The notes beneath the pieces were generated by a model that ran no database searches, was not told the origin of the DNA, and saw only the letters and a program-made list of their open reading frames with translations. The position numbers and the translations under genes were made by a program. Source: CAZMNY01 sp964635375 (GTDB lineage Bacteria; Planctomycetota; Planctomycetia; Pirellulales; Pirellulaceae). From it: a stretch of DNA of 64,000 bases. This document shows, one piece after another, positions 44,895 through 53,043 of the stretch (position 1 is the stretch's first letter; each line of letters starts with the position of its first letter). The stretch spans positions 40,020-104,019 of the forward strand of contig CAZWOU010000004.1 of assembly GCA_964635375.1 (NCBI GenBank). Reading direction: 5' to 3'.

Positions 44895-45048
44895 TGGCAC
44901 TCGGTCGAATCAATGCATGAAGTAGGCGTTGCGAATGACCCCGCTATTTCGACGAGAACTCACCGCACATTCACGGTGGATTGTAAGCTCTGGGTTTTGG
45001 CGACGCCACGACGCAAGATGGGACAAGCCAGCGGACCAAGATAGAATG

Positions 45049-45651
45049 CTATGGTTCTTCGCGTAGACGATTGTAGTCGCTCGGCGTGTCGAGGTCTTCG
45101 AGTACGCCCGGTTGTGAACAATCGACCTGCGTGTAGGTTGCTGATTCAATCAGCGAACGAATGCCCTGATCTGATCGGAGATGCTCGATCTGTCCCACCA
45201 GTGACCATGGCGCCAGCAAGGGGTGGCCTCGTCGCCCGTCATATGCGGCCAGCACGGGCGTGGGCGCCGCTGGGTCATAACCGCCGATCACGGCCTTAAT
45301 GTCACGAGCACTAATCCGCGGCGTGTCGGCTGGCGCCAGCAACCAGCAGTCGGTTTCACTCGGCCCATAACTCGCCTGAATGTGCTGCAAGCCGATCATT
45401 ACCGACGCCTTCATGTCCGGGGGCGTCGAAATGGGACGCGTGATATCGACATCGTGGGCGGCGCATCGTTCCGCCAACACGTCGTCATCTGAACGAACGA
45501 CGACGACAACGCGTTCGACACAGTCGACCCAAACGGAGAGAACGTGGTCGATGATGCAGGCGTCGCGATAAGGCAAGAGCAGCTTCGGACGGCCCATCCG
45601 GACTGAATGCCCGGCGGCGGGGATGACGGCAAATGCGCGCGGACTAGCCAT
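45049..45651 (-). CDS. MobA/MocA-like nucleotidyltransferase (molybdopterin cytosine/guanine transferase type)
   Basis: 200 residues from ATG 45651, which overlaps the stop of the XdhC gene by eight bases. NTP-transferase fold: VIPAAGHSVRMGRPKLLLPY (the AAGxSxRMGxxK P-loop-like motif near the N-terminus), LLAPADTPRISARD (metal-binding Asp) and a GRRGHPLLAP loop. MocA adds CMP to molybdopterin for xanthine-dehydrogenase-type enzymes, which fits the neighbouring subunits. CTP versus other substrate is inferred from context. Confidence 0.85.
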   Translation of the reverse strand: MASPRAFAVIPAAGHSVRMGRPKLLLPYRDACIIDHVLSVWVDCVERVVVVVRSDDDVLAERCAAHDVDITRPISTPPDMKASVMIGLQHIQASYGPSETDCWLLAPADTPRISARDIKAVIGGYDPAAPTPVLAAYDGRRGHPLLAPWSLVGQIEHLRSDQGIRSLIESATYTQVDCSQPGVLEDLDTPSDYNRLREEP

Positions 45652-46735
45652 CGGCCGCGCTCTCGGTTCGTTCGCGACCGAGTACATCGCCTTGGCGATT
45701 TCGATGCGAGACCAATTCGGCGCAGATGCTCAGCGCAATCTCGGGGACCGTTTGCGAGCCGATATCGAGGCCGACTGGCGCGAATACTCGATCGAGATCA
45801 GCTTGCGCAACACCGTCCTCAGCAAGATCATGCATGATCAGCCGAATCTTCCGCCGACTGCCGATCATCCCGACATAGCGCGCGCCTCGATTGGCCAAAT
45901 GGTACAGAGCTTTCTCGTCGTGATTGTGTCCGCGGGTCACGATCAGGCAGTAGGTGTCGGCAGTCACATCTAGTTTGGGCAGAATGTCGTCCATGGCGCC
46001 GTGAACGCGGTTTTGCGCGGTGGGAAACCGCTCTTCCGATACGAAGTCCTCGCGGTCGTCAACAATCCAAATGTCGAAATCCAACCCATAGGCCAACTCC
46101 GCCACCGCCTTGCCGACATGGCCGCCGCCGATAATGATCAAACGGCAGCGAGGCAAGAGAGGCAGGTAGGCGACCTGTCCAACCGAGTAGGCGCTGGGTC
46201 GTTGTGAAATTGGCGTGAGAGACTGGGCGAGTTGTTCCGCTTGAGTTGGCGTCGCGTTCAGCATGCAGAGTGGTTGGTGGTCGCCGTCAAAAACGACCAG
46301 ACTTGGCGCCCAATCGTCGGCTTGTTCCCGCCCCGCTGATTCCGCGAAGACAATTGCCTCGGTCAGTTCAGCGCCGTTCAACACGTGTTCGCCCAGCAAG
46401 GCAAAATAGTTTCGCGATTCCGCGACTTGAATCGGACAGACAAGAATGTCCATTCGGCCTCCGCAGATAAGTCCATCGTCCCAGCCCGAGTCACTATCGA
46501 GCAGGAATCGCTCCACGGTCGAGCGCGCGTTGTGCATCGCAGCGAGCGCTCTCCGCTTGACCTCGGCCTCCACGCACCCTCCGCCTAGCGTGCCAGCTTG
46601 CGAACCGTCTTCGTAAACCAGCATCAACGCGCCGGCTTTCTGGGGCGTAGAGCCCCGTGTCGCAACAAGTCGGCAATAGGCAACGGCCCGACCTGCATCG
46701 AGCGCCTCGACGAGTTGGCCGATCACTTCAAGCAT
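45644..46735 (-). CDS. xdhC: XdhC family molybdenum-cofactor insertion protein
   Basis: About 363 residues from ATG 46735. N-terminal XdhC/CoxI domain with VATRGSTPQKAGALM, TLGGGCVEAEV and GLICGGRMDILV (conserved Cys), then a Rossmann domain (LIIIGGGHVGKAVAELA and IVDDREDFVSEERFP) and VTRGHNHDEKAL and YVGMIGSRRK. XdhC binds and delivers sulfurated Mo cofactor to xanthine-dehydrogenase-type apoenzymes. Overlaps the MocA-like gene, so they are co-translated. Confidence 0.92.
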   Translation of the reverse strand: MLEVIGQLVEALDAGRAVAYCRLVATRGSTPQKAGALMLVYEDGSQAGTLGGGCVEAEVKRRALAAMHNARSTVERFLLDSDSGWDDGLICGGRMDILVCPIQVAESRNYFALLGEHVLNGAELTEAIVFAESAGREQADDWAPSLVVFDGDHQPLCMLNATPTQAEQLAQSLTPISQRPSAYSVGQVAYLPLLPRCRLIIIGGGHVGKAVAELAYGLDFDIWIVDDREDFVSEERFPTAQNRVHGAMDDILPKLDVTADTYCLIVTRGHNHDEKALYHLANRGARYVGMIGSRRKIRLIMHDLAEDGVAQADLDRVFAPVGLDIGSQTVPEIALSICAELVSHRNRQGDVLGRERTESAADG

Positions 46736-46837
46736 GGAAACTCCGAGCTGGATGTTTGCAGGCGCGGACGGCAGGAAGTCTCCGGACGCGATGCCGCCGT
46801 CGCTTCTATTTCGACTCCATTGGCGTGCCAGCCTCAA

Positions 46838-47098
46838 TCATCCTCCGCCAATTGCGGGTAGGAAGTGCACCTCGGCGTCCATGCCAACTTTCTGCCGCAT
46901 GCCCAGGGAACTGGCGTTGCCGTCGATAACAACGGAGATTCCCGGTCGAATTGCGTCGTCTTGGCAAAGTCGCTGTTTTGCGCCTGGGAACTGGCTGTCG
47001 AGCGAGTCGATCACTTCGCCGACGGTCGCTCCGGCGACGCAGACAATATCATCGGGGGTCAAGTCTCGCATCGCCGGTGGAATGAAGACTTGGGGCAT
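46838..47098 (-). CDS. MoaD/ThiS-family sulfur carrier protein
   Basis: 86 residues, ubiquitin-like fold: MPQVFIPPAMRDLTP, VGEVIDSLDSQFPG, ISVVIDGN, VHFLPAIGGG at the C-terminus. The terminal Gly-Gly is the thiocarboxylation site of MoaD and ThiS. Lies three bases after the Mo-binding subunit stop and 102 bp before xdhC. Probably a sulfur donor for the molybdenum cofactor of this enzyme, but a ThiS-like role cannot be excluded. Confidence 0.88.
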   Translation of the reverse strand: MPQVFIPPAMRDLTPDDIVCVAGATVGEVIDSLDSQFPGAKQRLCQDDAIRPGISVVIDGNASSLGMRQKVGMDAEVHFLPAIGGG

Positions 47099-47101
47099 CG
47101 G

Positions 47102-49378
47102 CTATTCGGCATCCTGTTCGAGTATTTTGGCGAGCAATTTCGGCGGCGACATAGGGAGCTCGTGCATTCTCACGCCGACGGCCTGGTGGATTGCGTTGGC
47201 GATGGCGGCGGGCGGCGGACAGATCGGGACTTCGCCCACGCCTCGGACGCCGTAAGGGTGCCCTGAATCAGGCACCTCGACAATAATCGTGTCGATCATG
47301 GGGACGTCAAAGCAAGTTGGAATTCGGTAGTCGAGATAAGTGGGGTTGTTCATGTCTCCCTCGGCGCCATACCAGTACTCTTCATTCAGAGCCCAGCCGA
47401 TGCCTTGCACCGCGCCGCCTTGCAACTGCCCTTCAACGTATCCGGGGTGAATCGCTGTACCGCAATCTTGGGCGACGGTGTAGCGGAGAATCTTGACTTT
47501 GCCCAAGTCGACGTCGACATCAACATCAACGCAATGGGTGCCGAAAGCGCCGCCCTGTTCCGCTTCGCTTGACGTGCCGCGTCCAATGATCGGCCCGCCC
47601 GAGTCGTGCAGGCGCCCGGCCAATTCCTTGAACGACATGTGTTTGCCGTCCGGCCCGCAAATCGCACCGTCCTCGAACGTCGTTTGATCGGGGCCGATGC
47701 CCCAGATCGTTGCGGCTCGAGCCATCATCTGTTGGCGAATGTCTTTGGCCGCTTCAATGGCGGCGATACCTGTTGCGAATGTTACTCGGCTGCCGCCTGT
47801 AACATCGGTGTAGCCAACGCTGTCGGTGTCCACGACTGCTGGCATGACTTCTTCCGCGGTGATGCCGAGCGTCTCTGCAAGCTGCATGGCAATCGCCGTT
47901 CTCGAACCGCCGATATCGGTTGAGCCTTCAATCAAGGTCACGGTGCCATCGTAGTTAACCGTGGCCGTCACGGACGACTTGAGTCCACAGTTGAACCAGA
48001 AGCCGGAGGCGATACCGCGGCCCTGATGCTCTCCTTCGAGGGGCGATTGGTAGTGTTCGCTGTCCTTGATGGCTGCCAGCGTCTCTTCATGCCCAACGCG
48101 GCCGAAGACCGGGCCGTCTACTCGCCGCACGCCTTCCTTGGCGGAGTTCTTTATTCGAAACTCGGCCGGGTCGGCTCCCAGCCTTTCGCAGAGTTCGTCA
48201 ATCACTGTTTCCGTTGCAAAAGCGACTTGGGTCGATCCGGGCGCGCGATACGCGTTCGAGCGAGGCTTGTTCACACATACGTCAAAGCCATCGACGCGAC
48301 CGTGGGGCAGATCATAACAGGCGAACACGCACATGCAGCCCGGCGCGACGGGCGAACCGCTGTAGGCGCCAGCCTCAAAGGCGATCCAAGCCTCCCCGGC
48401 AGTGAGCTTTCCATCTTTGGTGGCCCCGAGCTTGACTCGCATAAACGATCCAGGGGTGGGGCCGCTTCCTTGGAAGACATCCGCTCGGGACATCACCAGT
48501 TTTACGGGTCGGCCGGTTTTTCTAGAGAGCGCCGCGGCGATAGGAGGGAGATAGACGGAGATCTTTCCGCCAAAGCCGCCGCCGATTTCCATCGGAACGA
48601 CTTTCACGTTCGACACCGGCTGCCGGAGCAACTCGGCCGTCTGCTGTCTGGCGGTGAACGTTCCTTGTGTACTCATCCAAATCGTGATCTTGCCGTCCGC
48701 GTTCCACATCGCCGTCGCGTTATGCGGTTCAATATATCCTTGGTGTACTGTCGCGGTCTTGAATTCTCGTTCCACGACGATGTCGGCTTCGGCAAAGCCC
48801 TTTCCGATATCGCCTTTTTCGAACACGAAGTGATTGGCGACATTCGTGTTCTTGTCGTCGCCGCCTGAAGCCGGCGCTCCAATCGATTCGGTGCGAATGT
48901 CGTCGTTCAAGATCGGCGCATCATCTTTCATTGCCTCACGCACATCGAGTACGGGGGGCAGTGGATCGTACTGTACGTCGATCAACTTGGCCGCTTCCTC
49001 CGCGATGTGAATGTTCTTTGCGGCCACCGCCGCCACGACATGCCCCTTGTAGAGGACTTTTTCGCGAGCCATCACGTTGGAGCTCAAGTGCCTCATCCTC
49101 ACCGCGCCTTCGCCGAGCTGCACGATCCGGTCGCCCTGCTCGGGAAAATCGGCGGATGTTACCACGGCGAAGACGCCGGGCGTCGATTCCGCCTTCGATG
49201 TGTCAATGCTGAGGATGGTTGCGTGGGCGTGGGGGCTGCGCACCGTTGCGCCGAACAGCATTCCAGAGAGTTGGACGTCCGCCCCGAACTGAGCTCGCCC
49301 GGTCACTTTGTCGACGCCATCGTGGCGTATGGGGCGAGTTCCGATGACTTTGTATTTGGCTTGCCCGTTGCTCGCCAT
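47102..49378 (-). CDS. Xanthine-dehydrogenase-type molybdopterin-binding subunit
   Basis: About 758 residues (ATG 49378; ATG or GTG 49402 possible). Large subunit of a three-part molybdenum hydroxylase: IGTRPIRHDGVDKVTGRAQF, then EIGGGFGGKI (Mo-cofactor loop), YRAPGSTQVAFATE, SGFWFNCGLKSSVT, GSTDIGGSRTAIAMQ, TGGSRVTFATG and the catalytic glutamate region GVRGVGEVPICPP. Such enzymes hydroxylate purines, aldehydes or aromatic acids. The Fe-S and FAD subunits are encoded upstream, and MoaD, XdhC and MocA downstream. Substrate not evident. Confidence 0.92.
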   Translation of the reverse strand: MASNGQAKYKVIGTRPIRHDGVDKVTGRAQFGADVQLSGMLFGATVRSPHAHATILSIDTSKAESTPGVFAVVTSADFPEQGDRIVQLGEGAVRMRHLSSNVMAREKVLYKGHVVAAVAAKNIHIAEEAAKLIDVQYDPLPPVLDVREAMKDDAPILNDDIRTESIGAPASGGDDKNTNVANHFVFEKGDIGKGFAEADIVVEREFKTATVHQGYIEPHNATAMWNADGKITIWMSTQGTFTARQQTAELLRQPVSNVKVVPMEIGGGFGGKISVYLPPIAAALSRKTGRPVKLVMSRADVFQGSGPTPGSFMRVKLGATKDGKLTAGEAWIAFEAGAYSGSPVAPGCMCVFACYDLPHGRVDGFDVCVNKPRSNAYRAPGSTQVAFATETVIDELCERLGADPAEFRIKNSAKEGVRRVDGPVFGRVGHEETLAAIKDSEHYQSPLEGEHQGRGIASGFWFNCGLKSSVTATVNYDGTVTLIEGSTDIGGSRTAIAMQLAETLGITAEEVMPAVVDTDSVGYTDVTGGSRVTFATGIAAIEAAKDIRQQMMARAATIWGIGPDQTTFEDGAICGPDGKHMSFKELAGRLHDSGGPIIGRGTSSEAEQGGAFGTHCVDVDVDVDLGKVKILRYTVAQDCGTAIHPGYVEGQLQGGAVQGIGWALNEEYWYGAEGDMNNPTYLDYRIPTCFDVPMIDTIIVEVPDSGHPYGVRGVGEVPICPPPAAIANAIHQAVGVRMHELPMSPPKLLAKILEQDAE

Positions 49379-49439
49379 GACAATTCCTTTCGCGAGTGTC
49401 ACTCGCTCAGTATGTTCTGGTTTTCTGTCATAGTCGTCA

Positions 49440-49498
49440 GTCGCTCCGCGAAAGCGCCGCCGCGCTGGCTAGCGGGTGGCGCACTTTCGCGGAGCGAC
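49440..49498. repeat. Long imperfect palindrome (REP-like hairpin) inside the molybdenum-enzyme operon
   Basis: A perfect 15-bp inverted repeat: GTCGCTCCGCGAAAG (49440-49454) and CTTTCGCGGAGCGAC (49484-49498). Five more pairs continue inward past a single bulged base, and a CGCT/AGCG stem sits in the loop. Located in the 145-bp space between the Fe-S and Mo-subunit genes. No U-tract follows, so it is not a classical terminator. It could stabilise RNA or attenuate downstream expression, or be a dispersed element. Confidence 0.75.
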
Positions 49499-49523
49499 AG
49501 ACGGCACGCGTCCGCCGCGAGAG

Positions 49524-50015
49524 TTAACTTCCCGCAGCTTGCTTTTTCTTCGCCGCGACCTGGATCGCTCGCACAATCTTGTCGTAGCCCGTGCAGCGAC
49601 AAAGGTTGTTCGCCAAGTAGAAGCGTATCTCATCTTCAGTTGGGTCGGCGTTACGCTCGAGTAACGCCTCCGTCTGCATAATGATGCCGGGCGTGCAGAT
49701 GCCGCATTGCAACGCAGCGCCTTCTAGAAAGGCCGTCTGCACCTCGTCCAAATGGGACCCGCTGGCGACGCCTTCGATCGTGCGGACTTCAGCGCCCTCA
49801 ACTTCGACGGCGAGCACCAGGCAACTCACCACTGGCCTTCCGTTCAACAGCACGGTGCAGGCGCCGCAGTTGCCATTGGAGCAGCCTTCCTTCGCGCCTG
49901 TGAGGTTGAGTTCGTTTCTGAGCACTTCGAGCAACGTCTGTCGGGGCTCGCAAAGAAACTCAACTTCTTCGCCGTTAATGGTCGCCGTGACAACAGTTCT
50001 TCCTGCCATAGTCAT
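49524..50015 (-). CDS. (2Fe-2S) subunit of the molybdenum hydroxylase
   Basis: 163 residues. Plant-type ferredoxin cluster EGCSNGNCGAC with a later Cys in VVSCLVLA, then the C-terminal [2Fe-2S] helical domain with CGICTPG and NLCRCTGYD. Transfers electrons from the Mo centre to FAD. Length and motif order are standard for CoxS/XdhA-type subunits. Start ATG 50015 or 50009. Follows the FAD gene by 178 bp. Confidence 0.95.
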   Translation of the reverse strand: MTMAGRTVVTATINGEEVEFLCEPRQTLLEVLRNELNLTGAKEGCSNGNCGACTVLLNGRPVVSCLVLAVEVEGAEVRTIEGVASGSHLDEVQTAFLEGAALQCGICTPGIIMQTEALLERNADPTEDEIRFYLANNLCRCTGYDKIVRAIQVAAKKKQAAGS

Positions 50016-50193
50016 TTACTCACAGTCGCGTTTTGATGCGAGACGCACTTGTGGCCGGCAAACGCAAGCCTGTTTGGCTTAGCAGGAGTCGTGCTGCGCG
50101 AGTGGCCCAGCATGATCTGGCGGTCCGGTTCAAGCTCGTCGAAAATGTCTGTCCTGATGGAATGTGTACGCGTTTCTAAATCGGCTCGCCCGG

Positions 50194-51078
50194 CTAGCGG
50201 CCCGGAGCCTCACCACGAGCCCTTGCGATGGCGGTCTCTAGGACTCGCCGAACGAGCACGCCTGTAGCGTGCCTGCGATAATCCGCCGTCCCTCGCATGT
50301 CGGAAATGGGCGAGATAATCTGCTGCACGGCCGCCGCTGCCTCGCTCAGCGAATCCGCGTTGACTGGCTTGCCCGCCAGCGACTCCGAAGCCTGCTGCGC
50401 GTAAAGAGCCGTCGCCGCGACTGCGCCAACGGCGATGCGAGCGGAAACGAATGTCTCTTTGTTGCCGTCCAGTTGAACGCTGGCGCCGACGCCGACGACC
50501 GCGATGTCCATCTCATTTCTGGGAATCACGCGGCGATAATGCGAGCCGCTATTCGCAGACCTCGCGTTAAATCGCAACTCGACCAGCACCTCGTCCGGAT
50601 TCAAAACGTTCTCGCCCGGGCCCGTGCAAAACGACTCAACGGCAACTTCTCGAGTTCCCTGCGAGCCGGCGATCACACAAACGCCGCCGAGCGCAATCAG
50701 CGATGGCGTGGAGTCCGCAGCGGGGCCCGAGTTGCAGAGGTTGCCTCCGATCGTCGCTCGACTCTGAACCTGGATGCCGCCGATCAGTAGACAACTATCC
50801 CATAAACAGCTGAATTGCTCCCGGACTGATGGATGATCGCTAATCAGGCAGAGCGGCACAGCCGCGCCGACTCGAAGTCCCCCTGCTTCGTCCGACAGAA
50901 TGTTGAGTTCCGGAACCTTCTTGACGTCAACCACGGCCTGGGGCGTGAGCCGACCCAATCGCATCTGGTCAATCAAGTCGGTGCCGCCAGCGAGTACTCG
51001 GGCGGCGCCATTGCGATTTGCCAGTTCCTCGATGGTTTCGGCCAGAGTCGGCGGCGAAACGTATTCGAAAGCATGCAC
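50194..51078 (-). CDS. FAD-binding subunit of the molybdenum hydroxylase
   Basis: About 294 residues from GTG 51078 (HAFEYVSPPTLAET); the open frame runs further upstream as unconvincing sequence. FAD signatures AGGTDLIDQMR and TIGGNLCNSGPAADSTP, then a C-terminal CO-dehydrogenase flavoprotein domain (YRRHATGVLVRRVLETAI). First gene of the three-subunit enzyme. The SGNH hydrolase gene ends 140 bp upstream on the same strand. Confidence 0.93.
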   Translation of the reverse strand: MHAFEYVSPPTLAETIEELANRNGAARVLAGGTDLIDQMRLGRLTPQAVVDVKKVPELNILSDEAGGLRVGAAVPLCLISDHPSVREQFSCLWDSCLLIGGIQVQSRATIGGNLCNSGPAADSTPSLIALGGVCVIAGSQGTREVAVESFCTGPGENVLNPDEVLVELRFNARSANSGSHYRRVIPRNEMDIAVVGVGASVQLDGNKETFVSARIAVGAVAATALYAQQASESLAGKPVNADSLSEAAAAVQQIISPISDMRGTADYRRHATGVLVRRVLETAIARARGEAPGR

Positions 51079-51218
51079 TTGTTCGTCCTTCGTTGGATGT
51101 CGCTCGAATCCTGCTCGGTATCTGACCGACGCCGGAAATCTTACCGCGCGCAACTTACGCCTGCGCGGTCATTCTATCGGAGTCGCGGCAAGTTGCAATC
51201 AGTTCACACGTTGAGTAA

Positions 51219-52394
51219 TCACCGTTGGGCCATTTGCCATTTCAGCCACGCATAAATCGAGCCGCCGATTTGGCGGTAGCCCAACGCGTTGGGGTGGACG
51301 GCGTTATTATCTGGGTAGCCTGCGACGATGTCGAGATTCAGTTCCGTCGGCACGATGAACATTCTCTCAGCCTCACGGTCTGAGAAATGGCCCAGTTGAC
51401 GATGCACCAAGCGGCGCTGAATGAGGTCCCAGCCGGAACGCGTGTAGCGGCCCTTGTAGTTCGCTTCATAGGCGCCGTCTCGGGAATTGCCTGGCGTGGT
51501 CAGGCAAACGCCGATTTGCGTTTGGGGCGCCGCAGCGCGGATCGCCCGTAACAAGACGCTTGCGTGGGCAAACATTCCGTCAATCCGCTGATCAATCTGT
51601 TTTGGGTCGTCGGACTTGGCGGCGAAGCAGTCATTGATCCCCAGCATGATAATCACGAAATCAGGCGGCCGGTTTTCACATGACTGCTTGATGTAGCGGG
51701 AAACGTTGAGCTCGGGTTTGTCGTTTTCGCCCAGAAACACGAACGGACTGCTCCGCTTCCGATACGTGCCGTCCGGATTGGGCTCGTATTTAGAGGCAAA
51801 CCGTTGCCAGGTCCAGCCGCCATAACCCTCGTGGGCGACTCCCTTGTTCGCAGAGGCGGGGCGATGGGTGCCGAGCATTGTCCACTGTGGGTTGCCGGGC
51901 TGCGAGAGGAGCCTCGCGATCTCGTTTGGGTAAGCGGTTGCGTGGGTCAAGCTGTCGCCGATGATCAACAAGCTGATCTTGCTCTTCTCTCCGGCGGTTG
52001 CCCTGCATACATGGACGGTCGTCTCCGCTTGGCCGACAATTTCTCCCTTACCCGATCGTAGCGTGACGCTGAGCGGATGGTCTCCTGCATCGGCCGCGAC
52101 GGGCGTGACTGCCCATCGCTTGCCGTCGGCCTTTCCGATCTTACACTCGACGTGAAATGAGTCGGCCGCGGTCTTCGCCGGGACCACGTTCTGAAAGTAG
52201 ATACTCATCTGTTGACCGACGACCGCGTAGCAGTCGCGTGGCAAGACGATTCTTGGCGTCGGTGAATTGGGCTTCTCGGCGGCGGGAGCATCAGCAGCAA
52301 GAATCTGCGTCGCGGTCGCCGCAACGATTGTGAGCAGTAGGGCGAGGGCGGACGCGGGCCAGCGGAGGCCCCGCGAGCAGGTACTATTCGGCAC
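51219..52394 (-). CDS. Secreted SGNH/GDSL hydrolase
   Basis: 391 residues. Signal peptide at about 1-34 (SALALLLTIVAATATQILAA). An N-terminal beta-rich part (about 45-130), then the SGNH domain: IIGDSLTHA with the catalytic Ser, GYGGWTW, LGINDCF, and NAVHPNALGY with the catalytic Asp/His pair. Family members are esterases, often acetyl-esterases on carbohydrate. Its start overlaps the end of the thioesterase gene by 11 bases. Confidence 0.88.
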   Translation of the reverse strand: MPNSTCSRGLRWPASALALLLTIVAATATQILAADAPAAEKPNSPTPRIVLPRDCYAVVGQQMSIYFQNVVPAKTAADSFHVECKIGKADGKRWAVTPVAADAGDHPLSVTLRSGKGEIVGQAETTVHVCRATAGEKSKISLLIIGDSLTHATAYPNEIARLLSQPGNPQWTMLGTHRPASANKGVAHEGYGGWTWQRFASKYEPNPDGTYRKRSSPFVFLGENDKPELNVSRYIKQSCENRPPDFVIIMLGINDCFAAKSDDPKQIDQRIDGMFAHASVLLRAIRAAAPQTQIGVCLTTPGNSRDGAYEANYKGRYTRSGWDLIQRRLVHRQLGHFSDREAERMFIVPTELNLDIVAGYPDNNAVHPNALGYRQIGGSIYAWLKWQMAQR

Positions 52395-52803
52395 GGTCTA
52401 CCCCTTGAAGTGGGACGGGACGTCGTTCGCGGCCCTGCGTTTCCACCGCGACAAATGTGGCATCCGCCTCGGTGACCTTCGTCGTATTGCCATCACGATC
52501 CGCCTCGACCGTGATGTGCATCGTGATTGACGTGCGTCCTACACGTTTGAGCTCCGTCCAGAAACTGACGGCGTCGCCAACGAACACGGGTTTGTGAAAC
52601 TCGACACCCTCCATGGCGACGGTAACCAAATCGTGTTTGGGGAACTCGAGCTGATCCACTTCATGGCGGGCTCCGATCGCGCCGGCCTGGTCGATATAGC
52701 TCAACAGAACTCCGCCAAAAATGGTGCCGTGCGGATTCGTATCACGGGGCATCATCATGACCCGAAGCGCCAGCAATCGACCTACTGGAGGGTTTTCGTT
52801 CAA
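52384..52803 (-). CDS. Acyl-CoA thioesterase, hotdog fold (YciA-like)
   Basis: 139 residues: MMMPRDTNPHGTIFGGVLLSYIDQAGAIGA is the hotdog signature with HGTIFGG, followed by VEFHKPVFVGDAVSFWTEL and TEADATFVAVE. Cytoplasmic enzyme hydrolysing acyl-CoA thioesters, range unknown. The most upstream gene of the minus-strand block, divergent from the EutBC fusion. Confidence 0.88.
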   Translation of the reverse strand: MNENPPVGRLLALRVMMMPRDTNPHGTIFGGVLLSYIDQAGAIGARHEVDQLEFPKHDLVTVAMEGVEFHKPVFVGDAVSFWTELKRVGRTSITMHITVEADRDGNTTKVTEADATFVAVETQGRERRPVPLQGVDRAE

Positions 52804-53043
52804 CTTAAGGGGGCTCCGCTAAACTGAGGATCGAGATATTGGTCCTTCTCGAGCCGTGTTGAGATTTGTCTCGACGACCCACGACAAGCGCCTTCAGGTT
52901 ATCATATTCGGATCGCTTGTGATTCACGGCAAGTGACTCACGGGCAAGTGATTCGCGACATTGACTCGTCTGAGCACGGCAAGGACTTCGTCGGCCTCGA
53001 GAGAAAAGGTCGACTCATCCAATCAAGAGAGGTCGAACAGCCG

